The notes under the pieces were generated by a model that was not told where the DNA came from, made no database searches, and saw nothing but the letters and a program-made list of their open reading frames with translations. This document shows, piece after piece, positions 56,873 through 64,000 of a stretch of 64,000 nucleotides of DNA (position 1 is the stretch's first letter; every line of letters starts with the position of its first letter). The position numbers were made by a program, and so were the translations under genes. Source of the DNA: SSF14 sp046331245 (lineage in GTDB: Bacteria > Actinomycetota > Acidimicrobiia > Acidimicrobiales > Microtrichaceae); assembly GCA_046331245.1 (NCBI GenBank), contig JAXLRH010000001.1, positions 496,001 to 560,000 on the forward strand, in the 5' to 3' direction.

Positions 56873-57168
56873 AAGACCCGCACCAGATCATCATCCGCCC
56901 GGTTGTGAGCGAGAAGTCCTACGGCCTGATCGACGAGAACGTGTACACGTTCGTCGTCGCCCCCGATGCGTCGAAGATCGAGATCCGTCAGGCCGTCGAG
57001 GCGATCTGGCCGGGCCGCAAGGTCCTCAAGGTCAACACGCTCACCCGCAAGGGCAAGTCGAAGCGCGGCCGTCGCAGCGCGAAGACCACGAAGCTCCCCG
57101 ATCGCAAGCACGCCATCGTGACCCTCACCAAGGACAGCGATGACATCGAAATCTTCCAGGCCGGCTGA
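56869..57168 (+). CDS. rplW: 50S ribosomal protein L23
   Basis: 99-aa L23, the chaperone- and SRP-docking protein at the tunnel exit. It starts with GTG overlapping the rplD stop (GTGA) and opens KDPHQIIIRPVVSEKSY. Confidence 0.98.
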   Translation: MKDPHQIIIRPVVSEKSYGLIDENVYTFVVAPDASKIEIRQAVEAIWPGRKVLKVNTLTRKGKSKRGRRSAKTTKLPDRKHAIVTLTKDSDDIEIFQAG

Positions 57169-57179
57169 GAGGCACGCAG

Positions 57180-58016
57180 ATGGCACTTCGTAAACGCAAG
57201 CCCACGAGCCCCGGTCGTCGCTTCCAGACCGTCTCGGACTTCGCCGAGATCACGTCGACGACCCCCGAGAAGTCGCTCCTGGCGCCCAAGCACCGCACCG
57301 GCGGCCGCAACAACTACGGCCGCAAGACGTCCCGTCACCGCGGTGGCGGCCACAAGCAGCAGTACCGCATCATCGACTTCAAGCGGAACAAGGACGGTGT
57401 GCCGGCCAAGGTCGCGACCATCGAGTACGACCCCAACCGCACCTGCCGCATCGCGCTGCTGCACTACCTCGACGGCGAGAAGCGCTACATCCTCGCCCCC
57501 AAGGACCTCAAGGTCGGCGACACCGTGCAGTCGGGCCAGGGCAGCGACATCCGCCCCGGCAACGCCATGCCGCTGCGCTACGTGCCCGTCGGTACCGTCG
57601 TGCACAACGTCGAGTTCAAGCCCGGCGGCGGCGGCAAGATGGCCCGCTCGGCGGGTGCGAGCGTGCAGCTCGTCGCGAAGGAAGGCGACTTCGCCACCCT
57701 TCGACTCCCGTCCACCGAGATGCGCCGCGTGCCGATCGACTGCCGCGGCACGATCGGCGAGGTCGGCAACTCCGAGCACGAGCTCATCAAGATCGGCAAG
57801 GCCGGTCGCAACCGTTGGAAGGGCGTGAAGCCGCAGACCCGCGGCGTCGCGATGAACCCCGTCGACCACCCCCACGGCGGTGGCGAGGGCAAGACCTCCG
57901 GCGGCCGTCATCCGGTCTCGCCCTGGGGCGTGCCCGAAGGCCGTACCCGTGACAAGACCAAGCCGTCCCAGCAACTCATCGTGCGTCGCCGCCGTACCCG
58001 CGGCTCGCGCCGATAA
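57180..58016 (+). CDS. rplB: 50S ribosomal protein L2
   Basis: 278-aa L2. GRNNYGRKTSRHRGGGHK is the RNA-binding N-terminal region, and AMNPVDHPHGGGEG holds the His needed near the peptidyl-transferase centre. Standard length. Confidence 0.99.
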   Translation: MALRKRKPTSPGRRFQTVSDFAEITSTTPEKSLLAPKHRTGGRNNYGRKTSRHRGGGHKQQYRIIDFKRNKDGVPAKVATIEYDPNRTCRIALLHYLDGEKRYILAPKDLKVGDTVQSGQGSDIRPGNAMPLRYVPVGTVVHNVEFKPGGGGKMARSAGASVQLVAKEGDFATLRLPSTEMRRVPIDCRGTIGEVGNSEHELIKIGKAGRNRWKGVKPQTRGVAMNPVDHPHGGGEGKTSGGRHPVSPWGVPEGRTRDKTKPSQQLIVRRRRTRGSRR

Positions 58017-58037
58017 GGGTCGAGAGAGAGAACCAAG

Positions 58038-58316
58038 ATGCCTCGCAGTCTCAAAAAGGGTCCCTTCGTCGACGACCACCTCCTCAAGAAGGTCGACGCA
58101 CTCAACGAAGCGGGCAACAAGACCGTCATCAAGACGTGGTCCCGTCGTTCGACGATCATCCCCGACATGGTCGGCCACACGATCGCCGTGCACGACGGCC
58201 GCAAGCACGTCCCGGTGTACATCACCGAGTCGATGGTCGGTCACAAGCTCGGCGAGTTCGCGCCGACCCGCACCTTCAAGTTCCACGCCGGCCAAGAGAA
58301 GTCGGGGCGTCGCTGA
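58038..58316 (+). CDS. rpsS: 30S ribosomal protein S19
   Basis: 92-aa S19 (PRSLKKGPFVDDHLLKK opening). It is 21 bp after rplB. The stop overlaps the rplV start by one base. Confidence 0.99.
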   Translation: MPRSLKKGPFVDDHLLKKVDALNEAGNKTVIKTWSRRSTIIPDMVGHTIAVHDGRKHVPVYITESMVGHKLGEFAPTRTFKFHAGQEKSGRR

Positions 58317-58984
58317 TGGCTTTCGGAGTCAAGACCAACGAGCGTCCGGGCACGCGGGCCGAGCTGAAGTTCGCCCGCTTCTCCGCCTACAAGGCGCGTG
58401 AGGTCCTCAACCTCATCCGCAACAAGTCCGTCGGCGAGGCCCGGGCGATCCTGCAGCTCACCGAGCGCGGCGCCGCCGACCCGATCCTCAAGACGCTGAA
58501 CTCGGCGATCGCCAACGCGGAGCACAACGACGGCATCGCCGCCGACGAGCTCTACGTGTCGGCCTGCTTCGCCGACGAGGGCCCCACGCTCAAGCGCTTC
58601 CGCCCCCGTGCCCGTGGCCGCGCCGGTCGCATCAACAAGCGCACCTGCCACGTCACGATCATCGTGAGCCGCTACGCACCCGACGAGCTCGAGACGCTCC
58701 GCAACCGGGAGGCCCGTCGTGGCGCCGCCCCGGGCGCCGCCGCCTCCCGCGCCCGCCGCGTGTCGAGCAGCCGCAAGTCGGGCGAGGCCGCCAAGCCGGC
58801 TACTCCCACCGACGAGGCGCCGCTGGTCGACGAGGAGACCGACGCCACCGACGAGGTGCTCGTCGACGAGGTCGTCGCCTCGGAGCCGACCGCCGTCGAG
58901 GTCGACGAGACGACCGACGAGGCCACGCCCGAGACCGAGCCGACCGAAGCAGACGACGACGCCTCCGAAGAGGGAGACAAGTAA
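58316..58984 (+). CDS. rplV: 50S ribosomal protein L22 with long acidic tail
   Basis: 222-aa L22. The first ~115 residues are the normal fold, including the beta-hairpin that lines the exit tunnel (RPRARGRAGRINKRTCH). The remaining ~105 residues are an Ala/Arg/Ser linker followed by a low-complexity Asp/Glu/Thr/Val tail ending EEGDK. The reading frame is clean and rpsC overlaps the stop, so the tail is real. It is about twice the usual length. Confidence 0.97.
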   Translation: MAFGVKTNERPGTRAELKFARFSAYKAREVLNLIRNKSVGEARAILQLTERGAADPILKTLNSAIANAEHNDGIAADELYVSACFADEGPTLKRFRPRARGRAGRINKRTCHVTIIVSRYAPDELETLRNREARRGAAPGAAASRARRVSSSRKSGEAAKPATPTDEAPLVDEETDATDEVLVDEVVASEPTAVEVDETTDEATPETEPTEADDDASEEGDK

Positions 58985-59886
58985 TGGGTCAGAAAGTCAA
59001 CCCCTACGGCTTCCGGCTGGGTGTCACCACCGAGTGGAAGTCGCGTTGGTTCGCCAGCCGCCAGGAGTACGTCGACAACGTCATCGAGGACTGGAAGATC
59101 CGCGACTTCCTCATGACGCAGCTGCCGCACGCCGCGATCAGCCGTGTCGAGGTCGAGCGCACCCGTGACCGCCTCCGGGTCGACGTGCACACCGCCCGCC
59201 CCGGCATCGTCATCGGTCGTCGTGGCTCCGAGGCCGACCGCCTCCGCGCCGGCCTCACCAAGATCTCCGGCAACGCCAAGGTGCAGCTGAACATCCAGGA
59301 GATCAAGCAGCCCGAGCTCGACGCCGCCCTCATCGCGCAGGGCGTCGCCGACCAGCTCGTCGGTCGTGTCGCCTTCCGTCGTGCCATGAAGCGCGCCGTG
59401 CAGAACGCCCAGAAGGCCGGCGCCAAGGGCATCCGGGTGCAGTGCTCGGGTCGCCTCGGCGGCGCCGAGATGAGCCGCACCGAGTGGTACCGCGAGGGCC
59501 GCGTGCCGCTCCACACTCTCCGTGCCGACATCGACTACGGCTTCCGCGAGGCCCACACCACCTACGGCCGCATCGGCGTGAAGGTGTGGATCTACAAGGG
59601 CAACATCCTGCCCTACAAGCCGCAGACCGACGACAAGGCGCTCCGCGAGGCGGCCCTCGCCGTCGGCGAGACCGCCGGCGAGCCCAAGGCGCCGCGCCGG
59701 GTCGTGTCGTCTGCCGCGAAGAAGCGTGCCGAGGCCGCTCCCGTCGACGAGATCGACGAGGCGACGCCGCTCGTCAAGGAGGCCGATCCGGATCTGGAGC
59801 GCCTCCTCGAGGAAGAAGAACAAATCGAACGTGCGACGCGTCAGCATCACGAGACGCCGCACTTCCGCCCCGGGGACGGTGACTGA
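58984..59886 (+). CDS. rpsC: 30S ribosomal protein S3 with C-terminal extension
   Basis: 300-aa S3. KH-domain GxxG is IGRRGSEADRLR, and the mRNA-entry face RLGGAEMSR is present. A ~75-residue charged tail after WIYKGNILPY is longer than in most bacteria, though actinobacterial S3 proteins often carry extensions. It is overlapped by the rplV stop (TAATG). Confidence 0.98.
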   Translation: MGQKVNPYGFRLGVTTEWKSRWFASRQEYVDNVIEDWKIRDFLMTQLPHAAISRVEVERTRDRLRVDVHTARPGIVIGRRGSEADRLRAGLTKISGNAKVQLNIQEIKQPELDAALIAQGVADQLVGRVAFRRAMKRAVQNAQKAGAKGIRVQCSGRLGGAEMSRTEWYREGRVPLHTLRADIDYGFREAHTTYGRIGVKVWIYKGNILPYKPQTDDKALREAALAVGETAGEPKAPRRVVSSAAKKRAEAAPVDEIDEATPLVKEADPDLERLLEEEEQIERATRQHHETPHFRPGDGD

Positions 59887-59888
59887 AC

Positions 59889-60305
59889 ATGTTGATGCCC
59901 AGAAAGGTCAAGCACCGCAAGCAGCATCGCGGGCGCCTGACCGGAGCGACCAAGGGCGCCCCCTCGGTGTCCTACGGCCAGTACGGGATCCAGGCCCTCG
60001 AGCCAGGCTGGATCACGGCCCGTCAGATCGAAGCCGCACGTATCGCCATGACCCGCCACATCCGGCGTGGCGGCAAGGTGTGGATCAACATCTTCCCGGA
60101 CAAGCCCATCACCCAGAAGCCGGCGGAGACCCGCATGGGCTCCGGCAAGGGCAACCCCGAGAAGTGGGTCGCCGTCGTGCGCCCCGGCCGCGTGATGTTC
60201 GAGCTGTCGTACCCCGACGAGGAGATCGCCCGCGGTGCCCTCAACCGGGCCATCCAGAAGCTGCCGATCAAGGCGCGCATCATCAAGCGTGAGGAGGGGT
60301 TCTGA
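59889..60305 (+). CDS. rplP: 50S ribosomal protein L16
   Basis: 138-aa L16 with the typical MLMPRKVKHRKQHRG opening and the GSGKGNPEKWVAVV loop close to the A site. It starts 2 bp after rpsC. Confidence 0.99.
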   Translation: MLMPRKVKHRKQHRGRLTGATKGAPSVSYGQYGIQALEPGWITARQIEAARIAMTRHIRRGGKVWINIFPDKPITQKPAETRMGSGKGNPEKWVAVVRPGRVMFELSYPDEEIARGALNRAIQKLPIKARIIKREEGF

Positions 60306-60532
60306 TGGCGAAGACCGATGTCAGCGACCTCGGCGACGCCGAACTCCTCGAGGAGCTCGGGCGTGAGCGCCAGGAGCTGTTCACCCTGCGATTCAAGCTG
60401 GCGACGGGAAGCCTCGAGACCACCTCGAAGATCCCCCAGCACAAGCGTCAGATCGCCCGGATCATGACCGAACTCCGCGAGCGCGAGATCGCCGCTGCGG
60501 AAGCGGAACAGGAAGCGACCGCCAATGGCTGA
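60305..60532 (+). CDS. rpmC: 50S ribosomal protein L29
   Basis: 75-aa two-helix protein at the tunnel exit (LLEELGRERQELFTLRFKLATG). It overlaps rplP by one base and rpsQ by eight. Confidence 0.98.
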   Translation: MAKTDVSDLGDAELLEELGRERQELFTLRFKLATGSLETTSKIPQHKRQIARIMTELREREIAAAEAEQEATANG

Positions 60533-60806
60533 GTCAACCGAGAACACCACCACCGAGCGCAACGCCCGCAAGGTCCGCGAGGGTCTCGTCACGTCCACCT
60601 CGATGGACAAGACGGCGGTCGTCACCGTGACCGAGCGCGTGCGGCACAAGAAGTACAGCAAGACGCTGCTGCGCAACACCAAGCTCTACGTCCACGACGA
60701 GACCAACGATCTCAACGTGGGTGACAAGGTGCGGGTCGCCGAGACCCGTCCGCTGTCGAAGCTGAAGCGCTGGCGCGTCACCGACGTGTTGGAGCGTGCA
60801 CGATGA
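60525..60806 (+). CDS. rpsQ: 30S ribosomal protein S17
   Basis: 93-aa OB-fold S17 (REGLVTSTSMDKTAVVTV; LSKLKRWRV). It begins inside rpmC and ends in the rplN start (ATGA). Confidence 0.98.
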   Translation: MAESTENTTTERNARKVREGLVTSTSMDKTAVVTVTERVRHKKYSKTLLRNTKLYVHDETNDLNVGDKVRVAETRPLSKLKRWRVTDVLERAR

Positions 60807-61171
60807 TCCAGCAGGAATCGCGACTCCGCGTCGCCGACAACTCGGGCGCCCGCGAGGTGCTCTGCATCAAGGTGCTCGGCGGCTCGAGGCGACGCTACGC
60901 CTCGATCGGCGACATCTTCGTGGCCACGGTCAAGGACGCCCTGCCGGGCGCCTCGGTGAAGAAGGGCGACGTCGTCAAGTGCGTCGTCGTGCGGGTGAAG
61001 AAGGAGAAGCGTCGTCCGGACGGCTCCTACATCCGCTTCGACGAGAACGCCGCCGTCCTCATCAACGACGCACGTCAGCCGCGTGGCACCCGCATCTTCG
61101 GCCCGGTCGGCCGCGAGCTGCGCGACAAGAAGTTCATGCGCATCGTGTCGCTCGCACCGGAGGTGCTCTGA
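60803..61171 (+). CDS. rplN: 50S ribosomal protein L14
   Basis: 122-aa L14 (MIQQESRLRVADNSGA opening), standard length, a subunit-bridge protein. The stop shares a base with the rplX start. Confidence 0.99.
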   Translation: MIQQESRLRVADNSGAREVLCIKVLGGSRRRYASIGDIFVATVKDALPGASVKKGDVVKCVVVRVKKEKRRPDGSYIRFDENAAVLINDARQPRGTRIFGPVGRELRDKKFMRIVSLAPEVL

Positions 61172-61479
61172 TGAAGATCCGCAAGGGCGACCGCGTGGTC
61201 GTGCTCGCCGGCAAGGACAAGGGCAAGGAAGGCCTCGTGGTCCGTGCCCTCCCCAAGGCCGACAAGGTCGTCGTCGAGGGCGTCAACGTCGCGAAGCGTC
61301 ACCGCAAGCCCACCAAGGCCATGGAGCAGGGCGGCATCATCGACCTCGAGATGCCGATCCACGTCTCGAACGTGGCCCTCATCGACCCCGACGGCAAGCC
61401 GACCCGCGTCGGCTACCGGATCGAGGCCGACGGCACCAAGGTGCGCGTCAGCCGCCGCACTGGAGCTGAACTCTCATGA
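61171..61479 (+). CDS. rplX: 50S ribosomal protein L24
   Basis: 102-aa KOW-domain protein (MKIRKGDRVVVLAGKDKGK) that initiates 50S assembly. It is coupled to rplE by ATGA. Confidence 0.98.
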   Translation: MKIRKGDRVVVLAGKDKGKEGLVVRALPKADKVVVEGVNVAKRHRKPTKAMEQGGIIDLEMPIHVSNVALIDPDGKPTRVGYRIEADGTKVRVSRRTGAELS

Positions 61480-62057
61480 GCGACACCACGTCCACCGCCA
61501 TCGCCGTGCCCCGCCTCAAGGCGGTCTACAACGACGAGATCCGCGGCAAGCTCCTGACGGAGCTGGGCCTCGGCAACATCATGGAAGTGCCCCGCCTCGA
61601 GAAGATCGTCATCAACGTCGGTTGTGGCGGCGCCATCGAGCACAAGCAGCTCATCGACAAGGTGGTCGGCGAGCTGACCATCATCGCCGGCCAGAAGCCG
61701 GTGGTGACCAAGGCGAAGAAGTCGATCGCCGGCTTCAAGCTCCGCGAGGGCAACCCCATCGGCGTGAAGGTCACCCTCCGCGGCAACCAGATGTGGGAGT
61801 TCTTCGACCGGCTCGTGACGCTGGCCATCCCGCGCATCCGTGACTTCCGTGGCCTCAACCCCCGGGCGTTCGACGGCCGTGGCAACTACACCTTCGGCGT
61901 CACCGAGCAGCTGATCTTCCCCGAGATCGACTACGACCAGGTCGACGTGTCCCGAGGGATGGATATCACGATCGTGACCACCGCACGCACCAATGCCGAG
62001 GGCAAGGCGCTCCTCGACGCATTCAAGTTCCCGTTCCGACGCGAAGGGCAGCAGTAA
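61476..62057 (+). CDS. rplE: 50S ribosomal protein L5
   Basis: 193-aa L5, the 5S rRNA-binding protein (VPRLEKIVINVGCGG; RDFRGLNPRAFDGRGNYTFG). It is followed after 4 bp by rpsN. Confidence 0.99.
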   Translation: MSDTTSTAIAVPRLKAVYNDEIRGKLLTELGLGNIMEVPRLEKIVINVGCGGAIEHKQLIDKVVGELTIIAGQKPVVTKAKKSIAGFKLREGNPIGVKVTLRGNQMWEFFDRLVTLAIPRIRDFRGLNPRAFDGRGNYTFGVTEQLIFPEIDYDQVDVSRGMDITIVTTARTNAEGKALLDAFKFPFRREGQQ

Positions 62058-62061
62058 GCTC

Positions 62062-62247
62062 ATGGCAACCAAGGCGCTCATCAACAAGCAGCAGAAGAAG
62101 CCCAAGTACAAGGTCCGCGGCTACACCCGCTGCCAGCGGTGCGGGCGGCCCCGCGCCGTGTTCCGCAAGTTCGGTCTCTGCCGCATCTGTCTCCGCGAGC
62201 TCGCCCACGCCGGCGAGATCCCGGGCATGACCAAGGCCAGCTGGTGA
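62062..62247 (+). CDS. rpsN: 30S ribosomal protein S14 type Z
   Basis: 61-aa zinc-binding form. C24, C27, C40 and C43 make a complete CxxC...CxxC ribbon, and the C-terminus is MTKASW. Having this form in the spc operon is normal for actinobacteria; a zinc-independent paralogue, if any, lies outside the window. Confidence 0.98.
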   Translation: MATKALINKQQKKPKYKVRGYTRCQRCGRPRAVFRKFGLCRICLRELAHAGEIPGMTKASW

Positions 62248-62262
62248 AGGAGGCGATTCGAC

Positions 62263-62667
62263 ATGACCATGACTGATCCCATCGCCGACATGCTCACCCG
62301 CCTGCGCAACGCCAACACGGCGATGCACGACGACGTCAAGATGCCGTCGTCGAAGCAGAAGGAAGCACTCGCAGAGCTCCTGCACCGTGAGGGCTACATC
62401 GGCCCGTTCTCCGTCGAGGACCGCCCCGGCGGCCCCGACAAGGTGCTGAGCATCCGCCTCAAGTACTCGCCCGAGCGCGAGCGCGTCATCTCCGGCATCC
62501 AGCGGGTGTCGAAGCCCGGCCTCCGGGTGTACAGCAAGTACACCGACGTGCCCCGCGTGCTCGGTGGGCTCGGCATCGCCGTCCTCTCCACGTCGCAGGG
62601 ACTCATGACCGACCGCGAGGCGCGCAAGCGTCGCGTGGGCGGCGAGATCCTCTGCCGGGTCTGGTAG
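62263..62667 (+). CDS. rpsH: 30S ribosomal protein S8
   Basis: 134-aa S8 (DPIADMLTRLRNANTA; the late STSQGLMTDREARKRRVGGE block). GAAGGAGG just upstream is one of the strongest ribosome sites in the operon. Confidence 0.99.
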   Translation: MTMTDPIADMLTRLRNANTAMHDDVKMPSSKQKEALAELLHREGYIGPFSVEDRPGGPDKVLSIRLKYSPERERVISGIQRVSKPGLRVYSKYTDVPRVLGGLGIAVLSTSQGLMTDREARKRRVGGEILCRVW

Positions 62668-62675
62668 GAGCCAAC

Positions 62676-63215
62676 ATGTCCCGTATCGGAAATGCCCCCA
62701 TCACGGTGCCCTCGGGCGTCACGATCTCGATCGCTGACGGCCAGGTGGCCGTCAAGGGTCCCAAGGGCGAGCTCGCCCGTGAGATCCCCGGTGCGATCAC
62801 CGTCCGCCAGGACGGCGACACCCTCCTCGTCGAGCGCCCCGACGACCAGCGCCAGAACCGTGCCCTCCACGGCATGTTCCGCTCCCTGGTCAACAACATG
62901 GTCGTCGGCGTGACCGAAGGGTTCCGCAAGGACCTCGAGATCGTCGGCGTCGGCTATCGCGCCGCGGCCAAGGGCTCGAGCACGCTCGACCTGCAGCTCG
63001 GCTTCTCCCACCCGGTGTCGGTGGAGGCCCCGGCGGGCATCGAGTTCGTCGTGCCGGCGCCCACCAAGATCGAGATCCACGGGATCGACAAGGAGATCGT
63101 CGGCCAGGTCGCCGCGAACATCCGCTCGATCCGTAAGCCCGAGCCCTACAAGGGCAAGGGAGTTCGGTACGCGAACGAGCACGTCCGTCGCAAGGCCGGA
63201 AAGGCTGGCAAGTAA
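62676..63215 (+). CDS. rplF: 50S ribosomal protein L6
   Basis: 179-aa L6 (MSRIGNAPITVPSGV opening; the KPEPYKGKGVRY signature near the end). The stop overlaps the rplR start (TAATG). Confidence 0.99.
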   Translation: MSRIGNAPITVPSGVTISIADGQVAVKGPKGELAREIPGAITVRQDGDTLLVERPDDQRQNRALHGMFRSLVNNMVVGVTEGFRKDLEIVGVGYRAAAKGSSTLDLQLGFSHPVSVEAPAGIEFVVPAPTKIEIHGIDKEIVGQVAANIRSIRKPEPYKGKGVRYANEHVRRKAGKAGK

Positions 63216-63577
63216 TGAGCGATATGGCCAAGTACACCCGCGACGCCCGCATCCGGCGTCACGCCCGGGTCCGCAAGGGCGTCATCGGCACCGCGAGCCG
63301 TCCGCGCCTCGCCGTGTTCCGCTCGAACCGTCACATGATCGCCCAGGTCATCGACGACGCGACGGGCACGACGCTCGCCGCGGCCTCGACCCTCGAGGCC
63401 GATCTCCGCTCGACCGGTGGCAACAAGGTCGGCGCCGCCAAGGTCGGCGCCCTCGTCGCCGAACGGGCCAAGGCCGCAGGGGTCACTGCGGTGGTGTTCG
63501 ATCGTGGTGGGTTCCACTACCACGGTCGGATCGCTGCGGTGGCAGATGCCGCCCGCGAAGCAGGATTGGAGTTCTGA
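63215..63577 (+). CDS. rplR: 50S ribosomal protein L18
   Basis: 120-aa L18, a 5S rRNA partner of L5 (RPRLAVFRSNRHMIAQVIDD; VVFDRGGFHYHGRI). It overlaps rpsE by one base. Confidence 0.99.
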   Translation: MSDMAKYTRDARIRRHARVRKGVIGTASRPRLAVFRSNRHMIAQVIDDATGTTLAAASTLEADLRSTGGNKVGAAKVGALVAERAKAAGVTAVVFDRGGFHYHGRIAAVADAAREAGLEF

Positions 63578-64000
63578 TGGCACTGGTAAACGAATCCGAC
63601 CTGCAGTTGCGCGACTCGCGGGTGATCAACATCAACCGCGTCGCCAAGGTCGTGAAGGGTGGCCGTCGCTTCTCCTTCACCGCCCTCGTGGTGATCGGCG
63701 ACGGCAACGGCCGCGTCGGCCTCGGGTACGGCAAGGCGAAGGAAGTTCCGCTCGCCATCCAGAAGGGCACCGAAGAGGCTCGCAAGAACCTGTTCGAGGT
63801 CGCCCTCGCCGGTTCGACGATCGTGCACCCCGTCATCGGCGTGCTCGGCGCCGGCCGCGTGCTCCTGCAGCCCGCTGCCCCCGGTACCGGCGTGATCGCC
63901 GGCGGCGCCGCCCGCCAGATCCTGGAGGAGGCCGGCATCCACGACGTGCTCTGCAAGTCGCTCGGCTCGTCTAACTACATCAACGTGGCCCGCGCCACGA
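63577..64000 (+). CDS. rpsE: 30S ribosomal protein S5, 3' truncated by window edge
   Basis: First 141 codons of S5. VVKGGRRFSFTALVV and GRVGLGYGKAKEVP are the dsRNA-binding domain blocks, and GSSNYINVARAT continues off the window end. The missing part is only the last ~25-40 residues. Confidence 0.98.
   Translation, partial: MALVNESDLQLRDSRVININRVAKVVKGGRRFSFTALVVIGDGNGRVGLGYGKAKEVPLAIQKGTEEARKNLFEVALAGSTIVHPVIGVLGAGRVLLQPAAPGTGVIAGGAARQILEEAGIHDVLCKSLGSSNYINVARAT

Overview
The window is GC-rich, gene-dense DNA whose conserved half is actinobacterial in order and content: rpoB-rpoC-rpsL-rpsG-fusA-tuf followed by the S10/spc ribosomal operon, a zinc-type S14, and many GTG/TTG starts. The accessory genes (amidohydrolases, acyl-CoA ligase, P450s, ASST-type lipoprotein) and the frequent TAnnnT box six to eight bases before a start codon (leaderless mRNA signature) fit a member of the Acidimicrobiia or a related actinobacterial lineage. 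That placement is inference; no rRNA gene is present.

Region 1 (1-16.5 kb). A window-truncated SGNH hydrolase faces a five-gene minus-strand block: PhyH-type dioxygenase, ABC-2 permease, DUF5989-type small membrane protein, NodU-type carbamoyltransferase, and a Wzt-like ABC ATPase. This looks like export and carbamoylation of an envelope glycan. Next come a methyltransferase and a short squalene-cyclase-like protein with a DxDDTA motif, a GT2, a P450, a sugar aminotransferase plus FdtA-like ketoisomerase (3-amino-3,6-dideoxyhexose type), an arylsulfotransferase-like lipoprotein, a P450/aspartyl-hydroxylase pair and a polytopic membrane protein.

Region 2 (16.5-38.5 kb). It holds a membrane-anchored RCC1 propeller, a PhyH/B12-radical-SAM/PhyH cassette, an SGNH hydrolase, a second polytopic membrane protein, a methyltransferase, a second and closely similar B12-radical-SAM enzyme, a cupin, a translationally coupled ketosynthase/GNAT/GT2 unit, an amidohydrolase/acyl-CoA ligase pair, a methyltransferase, a class IV aminotransferase/Ldh2 dehydrogenase pair, and a third, larger B12-radical-SAM protein. 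Together these could build, methylate, hydroxylate, acylate, carbamoylate and export an unusual glycan or glycolipid. That is a hypothesis.

Region 3 (38.5-51.7 kb). A Thr/Pro-linker lipoprotein diverges from rpoB. Two tandem TTGACC-N17 promoters precede rpoBC, followed by rpsL, rpsG, fusA and tuf. tuf has codon usage unlike its neighbours and ends in a strong hairpin.

Region 4 (51.7-64 kb). A PfkB kinase / pseudouridine-5'-phosphate glycosidase pair and a serine beta-lactamase-fold protein sit between tuf and rpsJ. The S10/spc operon then runs rpsJ, a 299-bp structured leader, rplC-rplD-rplW-rplB-rpsS-rplV-rpsC-rplP-rpmC-rpsQ-rplN-rplX-rplE-rpsN-rpsH-rplF-rplR and the start of rpsE, which is cut by the window end. 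Most junctions overlap stop and start codons. No tRNA, rRNA, CRISPR array or insertion sequence was recognised.
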